NCBI GenBank assembly: GCA_003117195.1
Contig: BDSI01000073.1
Span: forward strand, 1 to 64,000
Direction: 5' to 3'
Source of the DNA: Eudorina sp. 2006-703-Eu-15
Taxonomy: Eukaryota; Chlorophyta; Chlorophyceae; Chlamydomonadales; Volvocaceae
Length of the DNA: 64,000 bases
Made by a program: the position numbers and the translations under genes. How positions within the stretch are numbered: the stretch's first letter is position 1; every line of letters begins with the position of its first letter. The notes under the pieces are model-generated. The model was not told the DNA's origin and made no database searches. It saw only the letters and a program-made list of their open reading frames with translations. This document shows, piece after piece, positions 9,603 through 19,791 of this stretch.

Positions 9603-12600
9603 CTACTTGGACGGTCCACCGAAGCCGCGGCCCTTGTTCAGGGGCCCCTTGTCCTTCCGCCGGCGGACCTGCGGCAGCACCGGGGGCAGGGCGGGCGCGA
9701 GGGCGAGGCAAGGGGACCGGGGCGGGGGCGAGGGCAGGGGGGGCGGGGTCGGGAGCGTGAGTTCAAAAGCAAACAGCCCAGACACACCCAGCCGCGGGGG
9801 CGGGCGGGAGCGTGAGCCCATCAGCATATACCGTATACGTATAACAGCAATGCAACCGCTCTCAACATGTTGAACACAGCGGATGGGCGGTGGAAGTACG
9901 GAGGGTGCGCGAGGGGGCGGGGCCGGGGGCGGGCCCCAGGGCGGGGGCCGGGGCCGAGTGGATATGCGGGTGGGGATGGCGCTTGGGATGGCGCTCGGAC
10001 GGGACGTGGGCTGGAGCTGGCGGGGTCGTGGCCACGGGAGGGCACAAAGAGAGACGGGTATGACGGACGGCGCAGACGGGGAACGGAAAAAATAAACAAA
10101 TATAAAAAATATGAAAATAAACGTTAACCCAGACGGGGAACGGCGGGATGTGTTTCGACACCCACCCACCTTCTCGGGGGCCACCTTCTTGCCCGCGCTC
10201 GCGACCAGCTCCTGGGAGTGGGAGGGGGAGGGGGAGGGGGGCCGCGGTGTCCAGGGGCAGGGGTCGGGGACAGGGGCAAGGACGCATCGGGGAATATGCA
10301 AGACGACTCGGACCTAACAACTGGTGATGGGGGGTAATGCAGCAGAAGCCGAACTGCTGCCAGGAGATGTTGGTCCACTGCCCCCCTCGCCCTTCCCCAC
10401 TCACCCGGCCCCCCTCGCCCAGCCCGCCCTCCTACCCCCACACACACCTGCAGCAGCTTGTTGGCCTGCGCCGGGTCCGCCCCCGCCTTTTGCAGCTTCA
10501 GGAGCTTACTCATGCCGCTCACTTGGGACTTGGTCTGAGGGAGCCCGGGGGGCCGGGAGGTGCAGGGCGGTGCAGGGGTAGTGGGCAGGGGGCAGGGGCA
10601 GGGGCCAGGGGGCAGGGGGCAGGGGGCAGGGGGCAGGGGGCAGGGGGCAGGGGGCAGGGGGCAGGTAAGGAAGGGTAGAAAAGAGTCCCAGAGATCCGAG
10701 CCAGGGAGGGTGTCCCGTTTCTTAAGCGCCTCTCCGCTCGTCCCCTCAGCCCCACCCCGGCCCCGCCTGTCCCCCTAAGCCCCTTTCAGCCGCACCCCAC
10801 CCAAACCCGCGCCATTCCAAACCCCCCACCCCCACCGCGGTGTACGCCGCCATGAGCTTGTTAACCTCCGCCTCGGGCCGTCCGGAGTCCTGCGCCACTC
10901 GCCGCCGCCGGGCCATGCTCTTGATGAGCACGTCGGGGTTGGTGCGCTCCTGCAGTACGGCATAGTACGGGGACGTACGGCAGCCTTAGGGCCACGTCGG
11001 GTTCAACAGTCGACAACGTGCCTCAAGTGCGGATCAGCCATTCAGAGATGGTCCGGTTTGTTTTTCGACCTTTCTTCCTTTCTTTTCTTCTTTCTTGTGA
11101 TTGCGAAAGTAGTGGGGCAGGGGCGCCGGCGGTGGGCGATGAGGGCTAGGGTGAGTGGGTCGGTTCAGGGCTCGCCCGTAGGGGCGGAAAGGCGGTTGAT
11201 CAACCGCCAACAGTTCTGCCCACCAACCACCATTGCCGTACCTCCTCATCCATGGCGTTGATGATGGCCTCGTACGACTCCATCGTCTTCTCCATCTCGT
11301 ACAGCTGCTTCTCGGAGACCTGCCGAGGAGGAAGGGATACATCCCGAGTCCGACAAAAAATTTAATAGAACGTGTTTGACGAAAATGTAATACCGTAAAG
11401 GGATGACGACCTTACATTTGCTGCGATTCCAGCGGGTATGCTGCCATACCTTCCGCACACCTCCCAGCGCCTGTCCTCCTCCGTGGAGAAAGATGCTGGG
11501 GCAAGGTCTGTGTTCCTTTCAGCCATATGCCCCGTACCACCTCCCACAGATGCGGGGCCGAGGGGCAAGGTCTGCGTTATTTACGAGCCCCCTCCCTCCC
11601 CCTGGTGTCAATCAAGGGGACATCAACGCCCTTCCCCCTTCCCCCTGGCGGCAAATAAGGCCCCTTCTTTCCCCACCCTGGACCCCTGAACCCTCCCCAC
11701 CCTGGACCCCGGACCCCTCCCTCCCTGGCCTCCTGGGCCCACCTTGTTGAATCCGGGCATCATCTTGAGGATCTGCATTCCCCCCATGTTGTTCATGGAC
11801 TTCCACTGCGGGGCGAGGGGGCAGCGGGGCGGGGAGGGGCGAGGGCGAGGGCGAGGGCGAGGGGAGGAGGGGGTGTTCGATGCCTCGTTGCTGTGGTATT
11901 TAATGAGAAGCCCACCAGCTGTCCGTTGCTGAGTATGTTCACTACGACACACTTCAACGGCGACGTCGATCAACCGGAGAACTACTGCCGTACCCATTCG
12001 GTGGCTTCGCCGTCTTTATTGACATGACGGGGTTTTAGAGGCAGGCAGGGCAGGTAGGTCGGGCAGGCAGGGCAGGTAGGTCGGGGGGCGATGTGGCCCC
12101 TTGCGCAGCAAGGGGGGCTGCGCGAGCGGCAGTGGGGGGAGAGATGCTGGCAGTCCGGTACGATGTGGTACACGACGGTTGGTTGGTCGGTTGGTGTGTT
12201 GGTTGGTGTGTTGGTTGTTGAGATGTAGGTCGCGCCCCCGAAACCGCTCTCCTCCCCTCAAACCCGCACCCACACACTCACACACCCATCGCCAACACGA
12301 CCCCGCCGCTCGTTCTTACATTCCACGACCACACCACACCTCTAATCACCAAGCTGGACCTCGCTTCTCACGGCTGCGTGTTCCTATTCTTTAAACCCAC
12401 GCCACCACCTAAAACTCCCAAGTGCGCCCTTCCTCCACGCCCGCCGCCTCACCCCACCTGTTTCAGGAAGTCGTTGAAGTCGTACTTCTCCTCCATCAAG
12501 CGGTCCACAACCGCCTTGGCGTCCTCCTCCTGGCAGTTGGCAGTTGGCGGTTGGCAGTTAGGAATTTGGTGCGTGTGGAGACGACAAACGTGTCCGCTAA

Positions 12601-15600
12601 GACACAGCCCGATCACTGCCCCACATGTGTTGAGGAGCAGTCATGCTACGACTACCAGCGCCCGTGAACAACACCCAAGTTTCATTCCGTACTGCTGCCG
12701 TAGTACTGCCGTACAGTCCGTACCTTGATGGCCGCCTCCGCCTTCTCGTACAGCGTGAGCACGTCGCCCATGCCCAGGATGCGCGAGGCCATGCGCTCCG
12801 GGTAGAAGGGCTCCAGCGCCTCCATCTTCTCACCCACACCCACGAACTTGATGGGCTTGCCGCTCACCTGCGGCATTGGGGATGGGGTGGGGATGGGGGA
12901 TGGGGTTTAGGGGATGAGGATGAGGATGGAGAAGGGGGAGCCCCCATCCCCCTGTGGGAACCCGACCTGCCCCAAGTCGCCCTGCCTCCCGCACACTCAG
13001 CGCACCTACCTCCCGCACACTCAGCGCAGCGCCGCCGCGGCTGTCTCCGTCCATCTTGGTCAGGATGGCGCCTGCGGGACCCCGGGGGGATGGGAGAAAG
13101 GGGAGAGGGGGACCAGCGCAAGCGTCGGTCAGGGTGGTACGGCAGTCACAGTGGTACGGCAGTCGTGGTGGTACGACAGTAAGCAAAGAGCGGGAGGCGA
13201 ACCGACGTGAATGGCAGCGGAATGACTCCCCCTGTCGATCCTACCGCCTCCCCCAATCGCCCCCTCCAACCCCCAATGGACCGCAACCACCTAATACCCC
13301 AAGGCCTCCCACCCCCCTCCCTCATCTCCATCTGAGGCCCCCCACGGCCCCCTCCTGCTAACCCCCTCCCTCCGCCCATCCCGCTTCCTCCACCCGCTCC
13401 ACCACCCCCTGTGTGTGTCCGGCGTTCCTTCACTTAGACCCGTCCTGCAAGCCCTCTCTCCCTCCACCCCCCCCTCCGTCCCTCTGGGCTGTTTATTTTT
13501 ATCCCCCATCTCAAACCCCCTGCCCTACCTCATCATCTTACCCTCTCCACCTTCCCCTCCCACCTCCCCTCCCACCTCCCCTCAAACCCCCTCTCACCCC
13601 CCCCCTCCTCTTCCTCCCTCCCTCCCCCCCCTCCTGTCCCCCTCCCTCCCTCCCCGCCCCACCCGAGATGTCCACCGCGTCGTTGAAGGCCCGCACCAGG
13701 TTGGCCGCCTCCTGCCCCGTCATGGCGTCCACCACCAGCAGCGTGTCGGAGGGGCGCACCGCGGACTTTATGGCGCGAAGCTCGCCCATCATGTCCTCAT
13801 CCACCTGCGGGGCGGAGGAGGGCGGAGGGGGAGGAGGAGGGGAGGGGAGGAGGAGGAGGGGAGGAGGGGAGGGGAGGAGGAGGGGAGGGTATACGGTATA
13901 GGAAACTGGTAGATGTATTCAAACTGCGCTGCTGCTGGGAGGGGAGGGGAAAAGGGGGGCGGGCCGCAGGGGCCGGGGCCGGGGAAAGGGGAAGCGGGGT
14001 AGGGGAAATTGGGTGATAGATTCAGACAGGGGAGGAGGGGGGCCGGGGGTCGTAGGGCCAGGGGATAGAGAGGGGTAGAGGGGAGCGGTTCAGCGGTGGG
14101 GTGTATGTGGGGGCTGTGGGGCCGTATGGGTAGGGAGGGCCGAAGGGCAAAGAGACGACGCCCGTCCCTGACCCTGACCCTGACCCTGCACCACCGCTCC
14201 ACCGGCTTCCCCTCCTTCCCCTCCTACCCACCCACCCACCCACCCACCCACCTGCAGGCGACCCGCCGTGTCCACGATCACGGCATCCACCCCCAGCCGC
14301 CTGGCCTCCTCCACACCCCGCCTGGCGATCTCCACCGGGTCCACCTGACCAGGGGGGCGGGGGGGGGAGAGAGGGAGGGAGAGGGAAAGGGAGGGCGGAA
14401 AGGGAGGGCATAGGAAATTGGTAGACATATTTATGCTGCGCTGCTGCTGCCAGAGCAAATATCACATAAAGGAAAGGGAGGGCCGAAAGGGAGGGCGGCA
14501 AGGGAGGGCGGAAAGGGAGGGCGGAAGTGGGGACCCCAACCCCCTAACCCCCCGGCCAGCTGTACCCACAACACAGCACCCCCCACCTGCGTCCCCAGCT
14601 CGAAGACCGGCACCTCGATGGCCGCCCCCAGCTTGACCAGCTGGTCGATGGCCGCCGGGCGGTACACGTCGGTGGCCACCAGCAGGCAGCTCTTCTTGGC
14701 CTTCTTGAGGTACAGCGCCAGCTTGCCGGCGGCGGTGGTCTTGCCCACACCCTGCGGTCGGCACGGCGCGGGGCGAGGGCAGGGGCGGGGGCGGGGGATA
14801 TAGGAATTTGGTAGACATTTTCAAACTGCGCTGCTGCCAGAGCGACGGTTTGACCGAAGGAATCGGTACAGTACCATAGGGGCGGGGGAGGACTCCGGCG
14901 GACCCCAAGGCGCGGGTCGGGTCGGGTCGGGTCGGGTCGGGTCGGGTCGGGTAGGGATTAAGAAGAAGAAGAAAAGAGAAACAAACCGAGAAAGGAGCCA
15001 TGGCACACCGGCGGGGCGGGGCGGGGCGATTGGGTGCGATTGGATGGTTTTTATTTGGCGGCCGGGTGGTTGGAACCAACAGCAGCTGGGTGGACTGGCG
15101 AAGACGGGAGGGGACGGTGCGCGCCAGGGGCGCCCGGAGACTGGTTGGAATCCGACGGGCAGTAAGGCCAAGGGAGGTCCCCCCCGGGGGTCAACGAGCC
15201 GAGAGCCTCCGCTCCGTCCTCAGCCCTCCCCCTGCCTTCCCGCGCCTCCGCGTTGCAGCCCCCCGATGGCCTCACTCCCCACCTGCCACCACGTCCCCTA
15301 CCGGCCCCCCCTTCAACGTGCTTCCTCCTTCCTGACCCCTGACTGGCCAGCCCCTCCCGACCCCTCCTCACTGCCCGGACTGGCCAGCCCCTCCTGACCC
15401 CTCCTCACTGCCCGGACTGGCCAGCCCCTCCCGACCCCTCCTCACCGCCCGGACTGGCCAGCCCCTCCCGACCCCTCCTCACTGCCCGGACTGGCCAGCC
15501 CCTCCCGACCCCTCCTCACTGCCCGGACTGGCCAGCCCCTCCCGACCCCTCCTGCTGCTCAGTCAGCCCCTCCCCTGGTCCCCACCTGCAGCCCCGCCAT

Positions 15601-18568
15601 GAGGATGATCTGCGGGAAGCCCGGCTCCAGGTCCTTGGCGCCCACCCCGCCGCCCATGAGCTCGATCAGCTCGTTCGAGACCGTCTTGATGAACTGCACG
15701 TCGGGGGTGACACCCTCCAGAACCTGACAGGGGGGAGGGGGGAGGGGGGAAGGGGAGGGGAGGGGGAGGGGGACGGGGGAGGGTGTAGGAAATTGGTAGA
15801 CATTTCAAACTGCGCCGCTGCTGCCGGAGCGACGGCCCTAGATCGCCAGCGACGACGACGGGTCAGGCGTCGGGTGTGTCGACGCGAAGCAAGACGAATC
15901 GGAGACATATAGGTTTTGTAATGCAGAATGTGGAGAAAGCTAAATTGAAAGGGTTGAGTGGCCGCTGGCGGCGTGTTGGCAACAGGAGGGGGAGGGAGTT
16001 GGGAGGAAGGGGGTACAGGACACTGGTTGACATGATGGGAGAAACGGGAGGGGGGGCCCGGAGAAGGAAGGGGAGGAGGTGTCGCGGTGAGGGAGGCGAC
16101 AGGGGCGCTGAAACATGCGATGAAAATGCGTGGACGGGAGGTACGGAAGGGACGGGGGTGTTTCTCCTCGCCGTCACTCAGAATGACGCCGTCACTCAGA
16201 ATGACGCCGATCCCCTCGCTCCCTCCCTCGCTCCCTCGCTCCTTCCCCTCCTCTGCCTCCTTCTCCCCGTCCTCTGCCTCCCTCCCCCTCCTCTCCCTTC
16301 TAGCTCCCTTCTTCCTCTGCCTTCCCCTCCGCTGCCTTCCCTCCCTCCCTCCTTCCTGTTCCTCCCTCCCTCCACTCTCCCCCTCCCTCCCAGCCCGCCG
16401 GCCCCCACCTTTGTCCCCAGCGCCCGCTCCTCGACCTTCTTGATGAACCGCCGCACCACGGGCAGCGACACATCTGCCTCCAGCAGCGCGCGGCGGACCT
16501 AATCAGGCAACCCAAGTGAGGGAGGGGCCGGGTCAGGGGACACAGGAAATTGGTAGACATATTTATACTGCACTGCTGCGAGCGCGCTGCTGGCCAGGCT
16601 GGCCAGGGAGGGTCAGGGGGAGGGTCAGGGGGAGGGTCAGGGGGAGGGTCAGGGGGAGGGTCAGGGGAGGGTCAGGGGGGGGGGGGTAAAGGTCGTTCGT
16701 AGACGGGTTCGGGCGGCGGAGCGGGCGACGCGGCGACCCAACCAGAACCAGCATGGCCGCGACGTGGGGCAGATCATTGGGGGAGGCACCAAGGGGGCAG
16801 AAGGTGGACACCTTGGCGGCTGCGACCCGCGGGTGTCACCGGGGCCCGCCCCAGGCTCCGACCGAACCCCCGCCCCCCGCCCCCGCCCGCGGCTCCGACC
16901 GACCCCCAGCGCACCACCCACACCCACACCCGGGGCGTCGCCTCCTCTCCCCGCCCCAGCCTCCCCCCGGTTTCTCCCCCGCCTCCTTCCCCCGCCCCGT
17001 CCTCCCCCCTCCGCCTGGCTGGTTGTTCCCCTGGCTGGATGATCTCCATTCCATTCCGCACAGGCCCCCTCCCTCCCTCCCTCCCTCCCTCCCTCCCTCC
17101 CTCCCTCCCTCCCCCCCCCCAGCTCTCCCCCCGCGGGTGCCCCCCCACCTCCTTGAGCGGCTCCTTCATGTTCTCCGCCGTCAGGGTTCCGGTCTTGCCT
17201 GCAGCGGGGCGGGGGGCGGGGTGGGGCGGGGTGGTATAGGAAATTTGTGTGTGGGGGGGGAGAGAGGGGTATAGGAAATTGGTAGACATATTCAAATTGC
17301 GCTGCTGCCGGGGGGGGGGAGAGAGGGGGCGGGCAGGGGAACAGAGAAGCGGGTCACACACTTGTCCCATACGCCGCCACTCGTCCGCTCAAGGGCGCCC
17401 ACCCCGGCTGACCGACTCACCCACTACAACCCAGGAGCCCACCCCTGACAACACCGCCCCTCATGCCACCTCCCCGATCCACCCCCCTGACGTACTATAC
17501 CCCCTGGCCCAACCCCCCCGACCCAACCCCCCGACGCCCCCAACCCCCCGATGCCCAGGCCTCCCCTGGCCCACCAATGAGACGCTGCGCCTTCTCGATG
17601 GATCGGCTCAGGTTATCAAACATGGCGGCGCGTACGACACAGGTGCCGGCCCGGCCCCGCCCGGCGCGGCGGAGCGCCGACAGGGGCGACCCCGCCACAG
17701 CCCCCCGCAACGAGGAGGAGCCGCGGAGGGGGGCGGCGGCGGCGGTGGATGAGGAGGCGGGGGCCTGTGACGGACGGGCCGCGGGTTCGTGGGGCGTTCG
17801 TGAGGGCCCGCGGCACGGGGGCGCAGGAGGGGGTCGCAGGGAGGGTTGCAGGGGTTAAAAAGCAACTGCCCAGACTGCAGGGGGGTTCGCCCGGCGCGGG
17901 GGCGCAAGCCCATCGCCCCATCGGCCCATCAGCGGCGAAGGACGGGGAGGGGCACGCGCGGCGGCGACAGAGTGGGATGGGCGCGAGTGCTGCAGCAGCA
18001 GCAGCAGCAGCGGCGGCGGCGGCGGCCGCAGCAGCAGCGGCCGCAGCGAAAAGAGCCAAGCATACGCGAACAAGATAGCGCGAACAAGCCGGTGAGCGGG
18101 CGGGTGCGCTAGGGTGCCGTGTCCGGTTGAGGGACGAGCGGGATCCGAGGCGGGTCCAGGGAGAGCTGGGCGGGGTGGGGCGGGGTGGGGCTGCAGGCGG
18201 GCACGGGGACAAGGGCGCGCAGGCGTTCCTTCCTTCCCCCCTTTTTCTTAACCCCCGACCCGGCCTTACTGTTAGCCCCCGATGGCTGGGGCAGGGAGTC
18301 CCCAAGGGCACTCCGCCCCTCCCACGCGGGTGGGCCCCTTTTACCGTCCCCTGATTGTGATTAGCCAGCACTGGCTTTGATTTGCTTCCGTCGTTTGCTC
18401 TCCGGGTGATGGCAGTGAATCGGCGTGTGCGAGCTCGCATACCTTGGCGGTGCGCCACGAGCTGAAGGGCGCGAAGGCGCCGCGCAAGTGAGCCGCCATC
18501 ACGGGGCCTGTCAGTCTGCTGCTGCCCGCAAGCGAGGCTTGCCGGCCATGGACGGTGTGCGTGGCCAT
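9603..18568 (-). CDS. cpSRP54: Chloroplast signal recognition particle GTPase SRP54
   Basis: Stromal GTPase that delivers thylakoid proteins co- and post-translationally. Exons in transcript order: 18568-18443, 17764-17575, 17198-17149, 16498-16409, 15723-15586, 14751-14587, 14344-14252, 13804-13663, 13071-13010, 12867-12724, 12529-12458, 11805-11743, 11319-11242, 10949-10836, 10534-10448, 10211-10170, 9668-9603 (573 aa, every phase checked). Residues 1-89 form an Ala/Ser/Arg-rich transit peptide split between two exons. The mature part begins [17 protein letters not shown] (N domain). G-domain motifs: [10 protein letters not shown] (199-208), DTAGR (278-282), [12 protein letters not shown] (from 336), [12 protein letters not shown]. 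The Met-rich M domain starts near 400 ([29 protein letters not shown]) and the protein ends [10 protein letters not shown], as in plant cpSRP54. A basic VRRRKDK lies near the C terminus where plants carry the cpSRP43-binding RRKR motif; whether it binds is unknown. Eleven of 16 introns begin GTGGG. Introns 2-7 each carry the shared 40-nt block. Confidence 0.96.
9764..9796 (+). repeat. Dispersed ~30-bp motif, copy 1
   Basis: The string AAACAGCCCAGACACACCC within SRP54 intron 16 recurs at 43681-43713 with the flanking bases also conserved (about 28 of 31 matching). Confidence 0.7.
10583..10665 (+). repeat. GGGGGCA minisatellite
   Basis: About 11 copies of a 7-bp G-rich unit in SRP54 intron 14. 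The transcript strand is C-rich; the + strand has the spacing needed for G-quadruplexes. Confidence 0.95.
13895..13937 (-). repeat. Introner-like block in SRP54 intron 7
   Basis: In transcript sense this reads CAGCAGCGCAGTTTGAA, then a slightly diverged ATCTACCAGTTTCCTATA core, then a pyrimidine-rich run to the acceptor about 90 bases on. Confidence 0.88.
14408..14451 (-). repeat. Introner-like block in SRP54 intron 6
   Basis: Sense copy with the core ATGTCTACCAATTTCCTATG; the CAGTTTGAA part is CAGCATAAA here. The acceptor is about 63 bases downstream across a CCCTCC-rich tract. Confidence 0.9.
14798..14839 (-). repeat. Introner-like block in SRP54 intron 5
   Basis: Sense copy, GCAGCGCAGTTTGAA followed by ATGTCTACCAAATTCCTATA, 46 bases from the acceptor. 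Confidence 0.9.
14917..14951 (+). repeat. (GGGTC)7 microsatellite
   Basis: Pentanucleotide array in SRP54 intron 5. Confidence 0.95.
15342..15553 (+). repeat. 37-bp minisatellite, about 5.7 copies
   Basis: Near-perfect tandem copies of a unit beginning ACTGGCCAGCCCCTCCCGAC, in SRP54 intron 5. Only C/T exchanges separate the copies, so the array expanded recently. Confidence 0.95.
15783..15826 (-). repeat. Introner-like block in SRP54 intron 4
   Basis: Sense copy with the exact core ATGTCTACCAATTTCCTACA, 59 bases from the acceptor. A much weaker possible second copy is at 16012-16036 in the same intron. Confidence 0.9.
16541..16579 (-). repeat. Introner-like block in SRP54 intron 3
   Basis: Sense copy with the core ATGTCTACCAATTTCCTGTG, preceded by GCAGTGCAGTATAAAT; 42 bases from the acceptor. 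Confidence 0.9.
16604..16678 (+). repeat. (AGGGTCAGGGGG)n minisatellite
   Basis: About six copies of a 12-bp unit in SRP54 intron 3. Confidence 0.93.
17233..17310 (-). repeat. Introner-like block in SRP54 intron 2, full plus half copy
   Basis: The full sense copy at 17268-17310 has the exact core ATGTCTACCAATTTCCTATA. A half copy retaining only AAATTTCCTATACC lies at 17233-17247, between it and the acceptor at 17199. Confidence 0.9.
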
Positions 18569-19791
18569 TGCAGGGCGACTAGATCCGACAGGATCCTCTT
18601 CTTATAATGCTGTTTCTATCAATGACTGAGCAATGGTGATCCGCGCAGAGCTAAAATTCAGTCGGAGTAATGAAAATAAAGAAAGAGACAAGCGAGACTG
18701 AGTACTTCACAGCAAGATGAATTCAAACATGTCTTGGAATTGACACTTAAACGCCCCTGATAGCAGGCTGCAAGCACCAATATATTTCTCGTCCATTGTG
18801 TACGATAATTTCTTTCCATCATTTTAACAGAATGAACAGTGTTCTTGACATCTCTGTAGTGCCGAATGAGATGCAATGCCGGGTCATTCTTTAGATCGCT
18901 GGCGTTTGACCTAATGACCAGCACTAAACCTTGGCACCAAAGGTAAACAGTGCTATGCTGCTTACAAGCATTGAACCGTAACCTTTTCTTTATGGCAGGA
19001 TAGCAATGCAGTTTATCATGGTATCAGTTATGAAGCCCAGTTAAGTCATGTTCCCCGTGACGATACCTAGAGCTATGAGAACGCGACGCGCGTAGGGGTG
19101 TGAGCGTCACACATTCACACAAATTTATAGGCAAGGACCAGCACATCCCGGAGGTAGATTTGAAACAAGTGCTCAATGCAGCTGACAGAGTTGCCGAAAC
19201 TAACCCACTGGTAGGAAGACTTCAATGCGATTCATTTGATTCCGGATGGCATCATGAACGCTTGCTCCGGATGAAATTGGAATCAGTCAATGCATTTATG
19301 CACCACGGCCCCAAGCCGGTCGTTACATGCTCTTATCCCTACAAAATGAACCCAAGATGTTTCTTGAAATTTAAATTTAAACAACTTAGAAATAAAGACG
19401 TCAAAAAGGTCCGGTCGTGCGGATAGTAGGTACTTTCTGCCAAGGGCTACAACCTACCACTTCGCCGGCATCTACGACCGGTTCAACTGCAAGCCCTTCG
19501 GCAAGAAAATGCTTTCTGCAAAGATATTGTCGAGTGTCTGAGACGTTGAGCATCATCCAATTTCCTTTTTACGCAATTAAACCGTATTGCCGGTGGGTTG
19601 TACAGTGCGCTGACGCGGACTCACGCTGTCGCCGAACATAATCAACCTCCTTCACAGACAGTCTTTAAACACAGGACGTTCCATCTCAAGTACTTGGCAT
19701 TCCCAGTTCTGTCAAAAGTACTTGTAGACACCTCTTGGGGACCCTGTTTGCAGCAGCGCATTCGACGACGTCAAGGTCCTGCGCAACCCAG
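18569..19791. other. AT-richer island between SRP54 and the thioredoxin-like gene
   Basis: This divergent intergenic segment is visibly less GC-rich than its neighbours, especially 18600-19430. It must hold the SRP54 and thioredoxin-like promoters but carries more open sequence than a promoter needs (see the ORF at 19100-19426). Confidence 0.6.
19100..19426 (+). CDS. Unassigned ORF or exons in the AT-richer island
   Basis: A 108-codon frame with normal amino-acid variety (it contains GKDQHIPEVDLKQVLNAADR and KPVVTCSYPYKMNPRCF). It could be one or two exons: TTTATAG before GCAAGG is a good acceptor and CTG/GTAGGA a possible donor. A further coding-looking stretch lies in another frame at about 19442-19545. 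I do not recognise a family. It may be a relic of a gene or of transferred DNA. Confidence 0.3.
   Translation: MSVTHSHKFIGKDQHIPEVDLKQVLNAADRVAETNPLVGRLQCDSFDSGWHHERLLRMKLESVNAFMHHGPKPVVTCSYPYKMNPRCFLKFKFKQLRNKDVKKVRSCG

Noticed and set aside
17616..18458. 280-codon minus frame with a poly-Ala tract across SRP54 intron 1
   Set aside because: It is read from intronic GCN-repeat sequence; the transit-peptide exons of SRP54 are in a different frame and splice cleanly around it.
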